Shown here piece after piece: positions 8,861-18,396 of a DNA stretch of 64,000 nucleotides. A program made the translations under genes and the position numbers. The notes under the pieces were generated by a model that had not been told where the DNA came from, did no database searches, and saw only the letters and a list, made by a program, of their open reading frames with translations. Source of the stretch: an uncultured Collinsella sp. (lineage in GTDB: Bacteria > Actinomycetota > Coriobacteriia > Coriobacteriales > Coriobacteriaceae); NCBI GenBank assembly GCA_902491765.1, contig CABUIY010000010.1, positions 1-64,000 on the forward strand. Direction: 5' to 3'. How positions within the stretch are numbered: the stretch's first letter is position 1; every line of letters begins with the position of its first letter.

Positions 8861-10162
8861 ATGGCCAAGAGCAGGTACGCCGATGCCACCAAGGCCGCTC
8901 GCAGGGCCGCGATGTCTGCCCACAAAGTCACGGCTGCGGCGAATGCTGGCAACGCCGACGCGTCCGCGCAGCCGACTGCTAGTGCTGCCGCCGAGCCCGC
9001 CCGCGACGCCCGTCGCGATGAGCTGACGCACGTGGACGCCAAGGGCGAGGTGCGCATGGTCGACGTGTCCGACAAGGCCGAGACCCATCGCATCGCCATC
9101 GCCGAGGGCACCATCCTCATGCACCCCGAGACGCAGGCCATGGTGCTGCAGGACCGTGCCAAAAAGGGCGACGTGCTTGCTTGCGCGCGCGTGGCGGGCA
9201 TCATGGCCATCAAGCGCACGAGCGATATTATTCCCATGTGCCATCCGCTGCTCATTACCAAGAGCAAGTGCGACATTACGCCCATCGCTCCGGCGGGGAT
9301 GCTTGTCGATGACATGCCCGAGGGCTGGGCGCCGGCGCGCGCGGACGGGCAGGTTGGCTTTCACGTGCTGGTCACGGCGGGCGTGACGGGCAAGACCGGC
9401 ATTGAGATGGAGGCGTTGACCGGCGCGAGTGCCGCGTGCCTGACCATCTATGACATGTGCAAGGCGGTCGATCGCGGCATGGAGATCGTCGACGTGCGTC
9501 TGCTGCGCAAGGAGGGCGGCCGCTCGGGCGTGTGGGATCGTGCCGAGCGTCGGGCCGCTGCTGTTGAGGCCGTGGCCGCTGACGGTGCCGCGCCCGCGAG
9601 CGCACCCGTCGCCGTCGCGCCCGCAGCTCCCACTCCAGCCGTCCCCGCGATCGCGTTTATCGGCTACCAAAACTCGGGCAAGACCACGCTCGTCGAGAAG
9701 GTTATCGCCGAGCTCACCCGCCGCGGCCTGCGCGTGGGTTCGCTCAAGCATCACGGGCACCACGGCTTTGATATCGACGTGCCCGCTAAGGACACCTGGC
9801 GCCATCACCAGGCCGGCTCCAAACACGTGGGCCTCATTTGCGCCACGCGCTGGGCGGAGTACGCCGACACGCGCGAGGAGGACGAGATGCCCGCGCGCGA
9901 GCTGCTGTCGCGCTACAACGATGTCGATGTGGTGATCATCGAGGGCTACAAGACCGAGGGCTTCGACAACATCGTGGTCGCGCGCTCCGGTGTCGACCGT
10001 CTGCACGGCAAGAGCTCGCTCGACCTGGTCGACGGTCACACGCTGGCCCTTGCCTGCAACGAGGCCCTGGCGCGTCAGGCCTTCGACGCCGGCTTTGCGA
10101 CCCGAGCCATCAACATCAACGACGCCCGAGCCATCTGCGATCTGATCCAAGACCACCTTTAA
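8861..10162 (+). CDS. moaC-mobB: Fused cyclic pyranopterin monophosphate synthase and MobB protein
   Basis: 433 residues from ATG 8861 (GGAGG nearby). Residues 1-53 are an Ala-rich, low-complexity lead. Residues 54-224 are MoaC, with MCHPLLITKSKCDI and the GKTGIEMEALTGAS motif; it turns the MoaA product into cyclic pyranopterin monophosphate. An Ala/Pro linker (225-262) leads to MobB (263-433), a P-loop GTP-binding protein (GYQNSGKT, 268-275; VVIIEGYKTEGF) that helps form the guanine-dinucleotide cofactor. Having an early and a late cofactor step in one chain is unusual; MoaC and MobB are normally separate proteins. Confidence 0.92.
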   Translation: MAKSRYADATKAARRAAMSAHKVTAAANAGNADASAQPTASAAAEPARDARRDELTHVDAKGEVRMVDVSDKAETHRIAIAEGTILMHPETQAMVLQDRAKKGDVLACARVAGIMAIKRTSDIIPMCHPLLITKSKCDITPIAPAGMLVDDMPEGWAPARADGQVGFHVLVTAGVTGKTGIEMEALTGASAACLTIYDMCKAVDRGMEIVDVRLLRKEGGRSGVWDRAERRAAAVEAVAADGAAPASAPVAVAPAAPTPAVPAIAFIGYQNSGKTTLVEKVIAELTRRGLRVGSLKHHGHHGFDIDVPAKDTWRHHQAGSKHVGLICATRWAEYADTREEDEMPARELLSRYNDVDVVIIEGYKTEGFDNIVVARSGVDRLHGKSSLDLVDGHTLALACNEALARQAFDAGFATRAININDARAICDLIQDHL

Positions 10163-10174
10163 GGCTTGACGCTG

Positions 10175-10215
10175 AACCTGCCAAAAAGGGACAGGTTTAT
10201 TTTGGCAGGTTTTAT
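10175..10215 (+). terminator. Terminator-like hairpin after moaC-mobB
   Basis: AACCTGCCAAAA (10175-10186) and TTTTGGCAGGTT (10200-10211) form a 12-bp stem followed by TTTA, 12 bp after the stop codon. Confidence 0.65.
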
Positions 10216-10232
10216 CTGGGAAAACGTTGTTT

Positions 10233-10270
10233 CCACCACAAAGGGGCCAGGCACCTTTGTGGTGGTTTTT
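10233..10270 (+). terminator. Hairpin of the CCACAAAGG family, terminator-like
   Basis: CCACCACAAAGG and CCTTTGTGGTGG form a 12-bp stem with a GGCCAGGCA-like loop, followed by TTTTT. The same loop phrase recurs at 11818, 12774, 23366 and 58071. Confidence 0.7.
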
Positions 10271-10438
10271 GCTTTGGTAGACGTGTGGGACATGCCTTAC
10301 AATCTACCAAGTAGTTCATGACGGGCGAAAAACGGAGAGAAGGGGCTTGATGCGTCTTAATGTTTCATGCGGATTGATTGATTTGACAGACGGTGGCGAA
10401 TGCCTGCCGTCCGCATTCGTATGAAACAAGGAGTCTCC

Positions 10439-11719
10439 ATGCTCGCCTCTCTTTTCTCAAAGCCTCAATCATCGCTGTCCGTGCAGGCCAAGCGCCTGGT
10501 GGCGATGCGCTTTCTCATCTACACCGGCTTCCAGACCAGCTACTTTATCGGCGTCATCGGGACGCTCACCTATGCGGACGGCGCTTCGGTCGTCGCGACA
10601 TCGCTGGCCGTCCTGTTTATGAATGTATTCGTGATCATGGGATCCTTTGCGGGTGGCGCGGCGCTCGACGCCTGGGGTCCGCGCCGCCATTTCTTGCTGA
10701 GCATCATCGGCGCTCTCGCAACTGGCGCGGCGATCCTCGTTTTTGGCAGCGCGACCGGAACAGTCCTTGCCGGCGCGGTGCTCCTGGGCTTTGTGATGGG
10801 ATTCGCCCAGCCCATCGCCACGTCCTATCCGGCGTATCTCACCGACGACCCCGTTGAGCTCAAAGACATCAACTCCGCCATCGCCATGCTCTCAAACGTG
10901 AGTATCATCGTTGGCCCCACGCTGGGCGGCTTTGTCGCGGCGGCTGCGCCGTCGCGCGCGGTGTTCGTGCTCATGATGATCTTTACCGTACTGGCGCTCG
11001 TCGCCGGTTGGGGCTTTAGGCCGCAGGCCAGCCATGTCGCCGGGCATGCGGATGCCGATTTGGCAGAGGAAGGGGAGCGTGCGGGACAAAGCTCCAACCC
11101 CAGCACGACCACCCGCGCAACCTTCGCGACCAGCATCAAGACAGTCTTTACCAACAACGTTCTCGCGCTACTTTTCTGCATCATCTTCCTCTCGAACTTT
11201 GGCTACGGTGCCTTCGATCCACTGGAGTCGTTCTTCTACCGCGATGTTCTGCATGTCGGTGTTGAGTGGATGGGCTGGCTTTCGTCGGCCTCGGGCGTGG
11301 GCGCGGTGCTGGGCGCCGTCGTTGCGCTCCGCTTGCCGCTGCACTTGGTAAACCTAAAAACGCTGCTCGTGGCACTTATGTCCGTGGGCCTGGGAAGTCT
11401 GCTCTATGTGGGAACACCGTACGTGGGCGTAGCCCTTGTCGGCCAGATTGTCCTTGGTGTGGCCTGGGGCGTCGTCAACCCGCTCCACAACACGATTGTC
11501 CAAACGACGGCTCCGCTCGAGCAGCTCGGTCGCGTCAACTCGGTCATGGGCTTTGGCAACATGTTCGCCGGCGTGGCGCCGCTGGCGATTGCCCCGTGGC
11601 TGGCGGCGACATTTGGCGTGCAGCAGACACTCGTGGGGGCAGGCATGGTCGTGACGGCGGTTCCCGCGACGCTGCTGCTGTTTGGACGCCGACATTTGGA
11701 TCGTGCCGCAAGGCAGTAA
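10439..11719 (+). CDS. Major facilitator superfamily transporter
   Basis: 426 residues from ATG 10439, chosen because AACAAGGAGTCTCC sits directly before it; an upstream in-frame ATG at 10400 lacks such a site. About 12 hydrophobic segments in two halves with a charged central loop near residues 195-225. The loop-2 motif GGAALDAWGPRRH is the MFS motif A, and the second half opens with FLSNFGYGAFDPLESFFYR. This looks like a drug/metabolite exporter of the MFS type; the substrate is unknown. Its leader contains competing hairpins (see findings). Confidence 0.85.
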   Translation: MLASLFSKPQSSLSVQAKRLVAMRFLIYTGFQTSYFIGVIGTLTYADGASVVATSLAVLFMNVFVIMGSFAGGAALDAWGPRRHFLLSIIGALATGAAILVFGSATGTVLAGAVLLGFVMGFAQPIATSYPAYLTDDPVELKDINSAIAMLSNVSIIVGPTLGGFVAAAAPSRAVFVLMMIFTVLALVAGWGFRPQASHVAGHADADLAEEGERAGQSSNPSTTTRATFATSIKTVFTNNVLALLFCIIFLSNFGYGAFDPLESFFYRDVLHVGVEWMGWLSSASGVGAVLGAVVALRLPLHLVNLKTLLVALMSVGLGSLLYVGTPYVGVALVGQIVLGVAWGVVNPLHNTIVQTTAPLEQLGRVNSVMGFGNMFAGVAPLAIAPWLAATFGVQQTLVGAGMVVTAVPATLLLFGRRHLDRAARQ

Positions 11720-11784
11720 AAACCATCACAACATTCGATGAAAATCGCGATTTTGCCGAAAAACGTCGAATGTTGTGATGGTTT
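11720..11784 (-). repeat. 65-bp inverted-repeat element, copy 3
   Basis: Same arms as copy 1. The centre (TGAAAATCGCGATTTTGCCG) matches copies 1 and 2 only after reverse complementing, so this copy is in the opposite orientation. It begins right at the MFS stop codon. Confidence 0.88.
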
Positions 11785-11792
11785 GCGCTCCG

Positions 11793-11848
11793 GGCCGGGA
11801 CACCCTTCGGGTCCGGCCACCACAAAGGGGCCAGACGCCTTTGTGGTG
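11793..11848. repeat. Two adjacent hairpins, one of the CCACAAAGG family
   Basis: GGCCGGGAC pairs with GTCCGGCC (11793-11818). CACCACAAAGG then pairs with CCTTTGTGGTG (11818-11848). There is no T-run on either strand. Confidence 0.6.
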
Positions 11849-11936
11849 ATCGGGCCCCAACGGCCCGTGCCTTGGTATACCATGTGCGCCGTTCACGAAT
11901 ACACCCCACACCGCCGCACAACTCAGAAAGGCCCCT

Positions 11937-12758
11937 ATGGACACCACCTTCAGCCACATCAAAGCCGTGTTCTGCGATATCGACGGCACGCTGCTCACGA
12001 GCCGGCACACGGTGTCCCCGCGCACCGTGGCGGCGATCCGCGCCCTGCGCGAGCGCGGCGTGCTCTTTGGCCTGTGCACCGGGCGCGACGCCCACGCGAC
12101 CGAGGCCATGTACGAGCTCTGGGGCATCGAAGGCCTGGTGGACGTACTCGTGGGCTGCGGTGGCGCCGAGGTCATCGACCGCGCGCACGACATCAACGAG
12201 CTGAGCTATCCGTTGCCGGGCGAGACCATCGCGCGCATCTGCAAGCACATGGCGGACCTTCCGGCAACGCCCGTCTGCCCCCGAGACGGCGTGTTCTACG
12301 TGCCCGAGAGCAACGCGTGCGTCGAGCACCTGTCGCGCGTCGACGGCGTGCCCTACCAGGTGGTCGATTTTGCCGAGTTTTTGCGCGAGCCGCAGCCCAA
12401 GGTGATGTTTACCATGGCGCCCGAGGTGATGCCGCAGGTCATCGAGCGGGCATCGACGTTTGCCGATAACACAGTTAAGGCGGCGGCTCTGCAAACCACA
12501 CAGCGGCTCTACGAGTTCATGGATCCGCGCGTGTCCAAGACGCGCGGCCTTGTGCGCGTGGCGGAGCTCAACGACATGGAGCTCCAGGACATCTGCGTGT
12601 TTGGCGATGCCGATAACGACACCTGCATGGTGGCCGACGCCGGCGTGGGTGTGGCCATGGCAAATGGCAGCGACGCCACCCGTGCCGCCGCCGATTTTGT
12701 AACCGCGAGCAACGACAAAGACGGCATCGCGATCTTTATCGAGGAGCATCTGCTGTAG
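11937..12758 (+). CDS. HAD-superfamily (Cof-type) hydrolase
   Basis: 273 residues. Motif I is DIDGTLL near residue 14, motif II is LCTGR, and the C-terminal motif is GDADND followed by the MANGSDATRAAADFVT stretch typical of Cof/IIB sugar-phosphate phosphatases. These soluble enzymes dephosphorylate sugar phosphates, flavin mononucleotide or pyridoxal phosphate; the substrate cannot be told. It stands alone between repeat elements, so it is probably a single transcription unit. Confidence 0.88.
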   Translation: MDTTFSHIKAVFCDIDGTLLTSRHTVSPRTVAAIRALRERGVLFGLCTGRDAHATEAMYELWGIEGLVDVLVGCGGAEVIDRAHDINELSYPLPGETIARICKHMADLPATPVCPRDGVFYVPESNACVEHLSRVDGVPYQVVDFAEFLREPQPKVMFTMAPEVMPQVIERASTFADNTVKAAALQTTQRLYEFMDPRVSKTRGLVRVAELNDMELQDICVFGDADNDTCMVADAGVGVAMANGSDATRAAADFVTASNDKDGIAIFIEEHLL

Positions 12759-12773
12759 CGCTGGGGGAGAACT

Positions 12774-12804
12774 ACCACAAAGGGAGCAGGCACCTTTGCG
12801 GTGG
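12774..12804 (+). terminator. Hairpin of the CCACAAAGG family after the HAD gene
   Basis: CCACAAAGG and CCTTTGCGGTGG pair with one mismatch, 16 bp after the stop. No T-run, so terminator function is uncertain. Confidence 0.45.
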
Positions 12805-13262
12805 CCTCAGACGATTTGGGCGAATTGATACCTAAAATCTGTGAGAAAATTCAAATATTGTTGTCTGAACATCATGCTTCTAACCACCGATGGGTTTAAG
12901 ATATTCTCATCAGTTTGGTAGGATATTCCTCTCGGTAAGTGACCTACCGCTCATGGTCGTTTTCGACTGTTCACAGGATGTTTGCTCTTGAGCAAAATGT
13001 TGTGCAAATAAATCTAATGCCATTAAAAAATGATGGGCAACTAAATTACCAGTAAAAACAAAAAATAGATAGCGAATAAATGAAGGTAAATCTGAGCAAA
13101 TGTCAAGAGAATTGAGAATTCGCTACAAAACTATCGGTTTTCTTGTTCAGATGTTCAAACAATTGCTACAATATGGATTACTAAGCGTGCGCAATTACAG
13201 ATTGCGCAGATACGTTTGATAGTGAAAGAGCAAGATCGTGGTCTCTTGGGGAGGAGACATCG
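12805..13262 (+). promoter_or_regulatory. AT-rich control region of the pilus operon
   Basis: About 460 bp without a gene and much richer in A/T than the flanks. It contains a perfect dyad TTTGCTC-TT-GAGCAAA (12981-12996) with another GAGCAAA half-site near 13095. A possible promoter is TTGTTC (13143-13148), 18 bp, TACAAT (13167-13172). A hairpin TGCGCAAT-N5-ATTGCGCA (13188-13208) falls near the predicted transcript start. GGGGAGGAGA precedes the start codon. Confidence 0.5.
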
Positions 13263-16200
13263 ATGAAAGCGAATTCAGAAAAAACTAAGCAGAGTAAAAA
13301 AGCGACGCGCCGTGTACTGGCAGGCGTTTTGTGCGGAGCCTCCGTTTTGAGCCTGGTACTGTCGCTCGTCATGCCTCCGATCTCGCAGGCCATTGCCAAC
13401 GATGCCCAGACAGATTCTACCGAGGAAACTGTGATGGGGGGGGGTTCCTCAACTGAGTCTACTGATGTAGAAAACACCAACAATGGGGATACCGAAAAGC
13501 TGAATAGCGACGATGCCGGGAATGGCGCGAGCGAAGACGCCGCTGCCGCAGGCCTGCCGTCCGACGACACGGAGGCCGAGGGCGACACGCAGCCTTCCGA
13601 CACACAGCCTGCGGATGATGAAAATAACGATGAAAACGCTCCCGCCACCGTCAGTACCGATGACTATACCGAGGTAAGCGGCAATGTTGCTGAGGCATTT
13701 ACCAAGGGCGGCAAGTTCCGACTGACGGGTCCTGCCTATTCGAATCAGCAGATTAGCATCAGCAAAAACACCACCATCGATCTTAACGGCAACATGCTCT
13801 GTAACCGTTCTGGCGGCTTAGACTCCTTCTTTTTGGTCGAAGAAAGGGCCACACTCACTATCGAGGATTTAAGCAAAAAAACAAATGATGTATCAAGACC
13901 GGTCGATACGGCCAAGACGCCGGCGGGTCAGCTTGCGAGTATGGAGTGGGAAAAAGGGACCAGCTCCAATAACGGCACTCCTACAAGTCTTACTTACTAT
14001 GAGACTATGAGCACGCCCAATACAGATGGACTTTGCACCACCGAGACTACGTACGAGCATGTTGTTACGGGCTTTGGCGCTATCGATGCGGCATCGGAAA
14101 GCGGTTCCGTAAAGCAAGTGGTCACCGTTAATGAGGGCTGCACGCTCGATCTCAAGGGCGGCATGATTACCACGGCCGCCAATCTGAGCGATAACGGCCA
14201 TGTGATTCTTTCTACGGGTAAGGTCATAATCGAAGGCGGTTACGTCACCAACGGCAACGACGGTGGCTGGGGCGGTGGTCTGTGCATAACGGGCGCGAAT
14301 GCCAGCCTCGAAATGACAGGCGGCGTGGTCGCGGGAAACAAGGCAGCTTCTGGCGGTGGCATCTTTGCTAACAATAGCGCGGCGCTGAACCTCTCCGGCG
14401 GTGTCATCTCGGGTAATGCAACATATGACAACGATATCACCGATGGTTATAACGTCAACGCCGGCGGCTACGGTGGCGGTGTTTATACCCAGAGTGCAAC
14501 CGTAACCATCAGTGATTCTGCCAATATAACTAACAACCGAGCTGAAGCTCGCCTCGCTAATAGAGAGCTTTACAACAAAGGTCTCCTCGGTGGCGGCGGA
14601 ATTGCATCGCACGGTGGAACGCTGTCCATGACGGGTGGCTCCGTTACTGCCAATTACTCCCATGAGGCCGGCGGTGGAATCTACGCTGGTCTCCCCGGGC
14701 AGGGAGTTGGATTTACCATGTCCAGCGGTTTTATTGCGGGCAATATGTCCGATAATGCCGAGGGCGGTGGCCTCCGTATTTCTGGCGATACTACCGGCTA
14801 TATTAATACCGGCGATATTAATGCGGAAAATGCATCAAACAGGGTTTACATCACCAACAACAAGACCATGACGGGCAGCAACGTCGACCGCGGTGGCGAC
14901 TGGGGTGGCGGTGGTGTCTTTATCCAGAAGGGCGGCAGGCTCAATATTTTCAAGACGCTGATCACTAAAAATCGCGCCGGTGGCTGGGGCGGTGGCGTCG
15001 GTGCTTGTCCTACGGGCGAGACAATCGTTTCGCACTCAAGTGGCGCTGCTATCTATGACAACGCAGATAACGTTGATCAAGATGGCAATAAGTTGCCAGC
15101 GTATCATTATTCCGCTGGCGGCGACGGCAAAAATGAAGACCACGATGAAGTAAATTACGTTACTCCTGACTTCCAAAAATCCGGCCATAAGGATTTCTTC
15201 TTGGTCCGTAATAAGAATGGCGCGGATAAGACAATCGCTGTCGTTCTTGGCAAGATGCTGGGCGGCGAATCGGCTGGCTGGCAGGGCACTTGCGATGGTG
15301 AGACGATAACCATCGATGCCAATGGCGGTGCCGAGGCCAAGTGGATGTTTGGCCTTGCGGCTAATCCTTCTGATGCGGCTAAAAGGTATGCGCAGAGAGA
15401 TGCTACGGCCATCATCAGTGGCAACTACTCCTACACCCACGGTGGTGGCATCATGACCAACGGCGACCTCATCGTCGGTAAGGTTACTTCCCTGGACGTG
15501 TATCCTGCAATCAAAGTCAAGGCTAACAAGGTCCTCATGAAGGACGGCGAAGCTCAAAGCCTCGCGGGCCACGGCTACCGGTTCAAGTTGTTGGGCAAAG
15601 CCGACGGTTCAGGTGAGGAGCCGTATTGGGATGCGAACGGCACGCTCCACGCAAGCGGATGCGAGGCGACGTCTGAGTTTACCGTTAATAACGAGGGAAA
15701 GACGGGAGAGATTGTCATTGATACGGCCGCGAACTATCAGTCGGGTGATTACGACCTCTACCTTGTTGAAGTTCCTATCGAGGAAAAAGGAACAAAGTTC
15801 GATAAGTCTATTTACAAAATACATGTAGATGTTAGTGATCAACCAGTTGAAAAGACGAATCTCTTGGGAATTGAGATTTATCGCCATGCGGTCAATACGA
15901 GTACTTCAAAAGTATCCGTTAAAAAGGAAGGCGAAGCTGAATTCACTAAATGTGATGCTAGCTGGAGCACGGATACGGCTGATAGCACCGTCTCGACCGT
16001 AAAAATCGGTGATGATTTCAACCCTGCGTTTACGAACGAACTTGCGCCTTACCAGACCTCAGGCACTTGGACACCTCAGGTGACCAAAAAGGTCGACGGC
16101 GGCGAGATGAAGAAGTTCAAGTTTGAGCTGTTTACTAAGAATTCGGACAACACGGAGACATCCCTTCAGACCAAATATACTTCTGCTGAGTCGGGAAACC

Positions 16201-16625
16201 CTCAGACTGTAATGTTTGATGCGGTGACAATCGGCCCACTGCGCATCAAAGATCTCGCCGATGGTAAAGCGACGTTCACCTACTACATCCGTGAATGTAC
16301 TGCCAACGGCGGCGACGGCACCAAGCACGAGGGCTACACCAACGACACCAAGACCTTCAAGGTTGTGGTGACGGCCAAGGATAACAAAGACGGCACGCTG
16401 GAATGCACGCCGGCCTACTACGAGGTCGACGCCAGCGGCAAGCCAAGCGAAAAACCGACCACCGATCCCACCTTCACCAACACCTACTCAACCTCTTTGC
16501 CCCTTTCTGGTATGTCGGGCGTCACTCTGACGTACCTTGCCGGCGCGGCGGTGCTTTGCGCTGCTGCAGCCTGGATGCACATTCGTCGCAAGGCGAATGC
16601 GAAGGGAGGTGAGCGTCGTGAATAA
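13263..16625 (+). CDS. Large LPxTG-like pilus tip/adhesin protein with phase-variable G tract
   Basis: 1120 residues. A long signal peptide (hydrophobic about 18-44) is followed by an acidic, Ser/Thr-rich stretch (50-130), then a right-handed beta-helix-like region (about 270-580) with repeated GGG/SGG turns such as NGGWGGG and ASGGGIFANNS. A Spy0128/FctA-like isopeptide pilin domain lies at about 930-1075. The sorting signal is LPLSG plus a hydrophobic segment and an RRK tail. Codons 58-61 contain nine consecutive Gs (13436-13444). It is the first gene of the pilus operon, overlapping the next by 8 bp, so it is the likely tip adhesin; the ligand is unknown. Confidence 0.85.
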   Translation: MKANSEKTKQSKKATRRVLAGVLCGASVLSLVLSLVMPPISQAIANDAQTDSTEETVMGGGSSTESTDVENTNNGDTEKLNSDDAGNGASEDAAAAGLPSDDTEAEGDTQPSDTQPADDENNDENAPATVSTDDYTEVSGNVAEAFTKGGKFRLTGPAYSNQQISISKNTTIDLNGNMLCNRSGGLDSFFLVEERATLTIEDLSKKTNDVSRPVDTAKTPAGQLASMEWEKGTSSNNGTPTSLTYYETMSTPNTDGLCTTETTYEHVVTGFGAIDAASESGSVKQVVTVNEGCTLDLKGGMITTAANLSDNGHVILSTGKVIIEGGYVTNGNDGGWGGGLCITGANASLEMTGGVVAGNKAASGGGIFANNSAALNLSGGVISGNATYDNDITDGYNVNAGGYGGGVYTQSATVTISDSANITNNRAEARLANRELYNKGLLGGGGIASHGGTLSMTGGSVTANYSHEAGGGIYAGLPGQGVGFTMSSGFIAGNMSDNAEGGGLRISGDTTGYINTGDINAENASNRVYITNNKTMTGSNVDRGGDWGGGGVFIQKGGRLNIFKTLITKNRAGGWGGGVGACPTGETIVSHSSGAAIYDNADNVDQDGNKLPAYHYSAGGDGKNEDHDEVNYVTPDFQKSGHKDFFLVRNKNGADKTIAVVLGKMLGGESAGWQGTCDGETITIDANGGAEAKWMFGLAANPSDAAKRYAQRDATAIISGNYSYTHGGGIMTNGDLIVGKVTSLDVYPAIKVKANKVLMKDGEAQSLAGHGYRFKLLGKADGSGEEPYWDANGTLHASGCEATSEFTVNNEGKTGEIVIDTAANYQSGDYDLYLVEVPIEEKGTKFDKSIYKIHVDVSDQPVEKTNLLGIEIYRHAVNTSTSKVSVKKEGEAEFTKCDASWSTDTADSTVSTVKIGDDFNPAFTNELAPYQTSGTWTPQVTKKVDGGEMKKFKFELFTKNSDNTETSLQTKYTSAESGNPQTVMFDAVTIGPLRIKDLADGKATFTYYIRECTANGGDGTKHEGYTNDTKTFKVVVTAKDNKDGTLECTPAYYEVDASGKPSEKPTTDPTFTNTYSTSLPLSGMSGVTLTYLAGAAVLCAAAAWMHIRRKANAKGGERRE

Positions 16626-18288
16626 GAAAGTTTGCTCCTTCCCGATCTTGTTTGCGCTGCTTGCCCTCCTGATCGGCACCTGCGCGGTTGTGTTCCCCGC
16701 TTCCGCGCAGGCCGCGCCGACCTCGACCGGTTCCATCACGGTGAGCGGCACCGTGGCACGCAGCTACGACGCCTACCAGATCTTTAGCGCCAACGTCGTC
16801 GACGGCGACAGCGACGCCAAGATCGCCACCGACCTTGCCTGGGCAAGCGACGCCGTGCGCGACGCCGCGCTGCCCGTGCTGCACAGCGCCGGCATGCCCA
16901 ATTCCCAGACCACCGCGCGGGAAGCTGCCGAGTGGCTCAACACCGATTCCCACCTTACGAGCGCGCTGAGCGCACAGCTCGCTCGTTCCCTCCAGAGCTC
17001 TGGCGCCGTGTCCGTGGCCCTTAACGCGGGCACGACGGCCGAGCTGCCCTGTGGCTACTGGCTCATCGTCGCCGACGACGATGCCATTTCCCAGAACGAA
17101 GCCGGCACCGCGCCGATCATGGCGCTGGTCGGCGGCAGCGCCGTCACCGTCAAGCCCAAGGCCGCGACCCCCAAGGTGTCCAAGCACGTGCTGGAGGACG
17201 GCACCGCCGCCTGGCGGAAGGCCGCCGACGCCACGGTCGCCGACGACCTGTACTGGCGCCTCTCTGCCACGGTCCCGGCGGGCCTCACGGCCTACGACAC
17301 CTATACGGTGCGGTTCGTCGACACCATGAGCGCGGGGCTCGACCCCTCCAAGGTGGCCGCGAGCATGCGCGTGTACGTGGCGGCGGGCGCGGACGGCGGC
17401 TTCGACGCGGTCCAGACCGACAAGGACGGCCGCGTCGGCACCGAGCCCGCGAAGGGCTGGACCGACATCACGGCCCAGTGCGCCACCAAGGTGGCGGTCG
17501 ACGGTAAGACCTTCACCGTGCGCACCGGCGACCTGATCGCCGCGCTCGGCGGGGCCGACGCCTTCACCGCGGGCGCCCGCGTGGTCGCCGTGTATAACGC
17601 ACCGCTCAACAGCGCATGCAACCACGGCATCGCGAAGGGCAACCCCAACGAGGTCTACCTGCGCTACCCGCGCTCTCCCTTTGCCGACCAGTCCGGCGAT
17701 GCCGGCTTTACCCGCACGCCGAGCGATGATGCGTGCGCCTACACCTGGGATCTCGCGCTCACCAAGCGCGGCAGCGACGGCGACAAGCCGCTTGCCGGGG
17801 CGGTCCTGAACATCGCCGACGACCGCGGCCGCACGCTGACGGCCGACGGCACGTGGGATGCGGAGGGCAAGGCCACCGTCACCACGGGCGAGGACGGCCG
17901 CGTGACCGTCTCGGGCGTGGATTCGGGCAAGCTGGAGGCCCGCGAGCTCAAGGCGCCCAAGGGCTACGCCGCCTTTGAGGGTACGCGCTCCGTGACGGTC
18001 AAGGCCGAGGGCCTGGACGTCGACCAGGTGGCTGCCGCCAAGCCCAAGCTCACCATCACGGCCGAGTCGCCCCTGCGCGCCGACAGCGCTGACGGATCGA
18101 CGGGCAGTCTGGAGGCGTCGCTCATCAACACGCCCACCGGCACACCCCCTAGCATTACCACCGGAGGCTTTATGCCCTCGACTGGCGATATGGCAATGTA
18201 CGCCGCGGCCGCCGCAGCGGTCGCCGGAGCCGCGCTCATCGTGGTCGCGCTCCTGGTCAAGCGGGGAGGTGGCAGCCATAAAGAGTAG
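16618..18288 (+). CDS. SpaA-type pilin subunit, MPSTG sorting signal
   Basis: 556 residues from GTG 16618, preceded by GGGAGGTGAG and overlapping the previous gene by 8 bp. Signal peptide about 1-33 (ends ASAQAAP). Two pilin isopeptide domains, then a prealbumin-like fold with the E-box LEARELKAPKGYAAF near 440. The C-terminal sorting signal is MPSTGD, a hydrophobic helix and KRGGG. Such subunits are joined covalently by a class C sortase into the pilus shaft or serve as the wall anchor. The gene is far richer in G+C than the pilin genes on either side, suggesting a different origin. Whether it is the anchor or a minor pilin is not certain. Confidence 0.82.
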   Translation: MNKKVCSFPILFALLALLIGTCAVVFPASAQAAPTSTGSITVSGTVARSYDAYQIFSANVVDGDSDAKIATDLAWASDAVRDAALPVLHSAGMPNSQTTAREAAEWLNTDSHLTSALSAQLARSLQSSGAVSVALNAGTTAELPCGYWLIVADDDAISQNEAGTAPIMALVGGSAVTVKPKAATPKVSKHVLEDGTAAWRKAADATVADDLYWRLSATVPAGLTAYDTYTVRFVDTMSAGLDPSKVAASMRVYVAAGADGGFDAVQTDKDGRVGTEPAKGWTDITAQCATKVAVDGKTFTVRTGDLIAALGGADAFTAGARVVAVYNAPLNSACNHGIAKGNPNEVYLRYPRSPFADQSGDAGFTRTPSDDACAYTWDLALTKRGSDGDKPLAGAVLNIADDRGRTLTADGTWDAEGKATVTTGEDGRVTVSGVDSGKLEARELKAPKGYAAFEGTRSVTVKAEGLDVDQVAAAKPKLTITAESPLRADSADGSTGSLEASLINTPTGTPPSITTGGFMPSTGDMAMYAAAAAAVAGAALIVVALLVKRGGGSHKE

Positions 18289-18396
18289 CTGGCAGCCCCG
18301 CAGAGAGCGGGGCGAGACATAGCGAAGCAGATGCTAAGACACAGACAGACAGATTTAGATCAAATGGAATTCGAGCAGAAAGCAGAGGAAAAGAAG

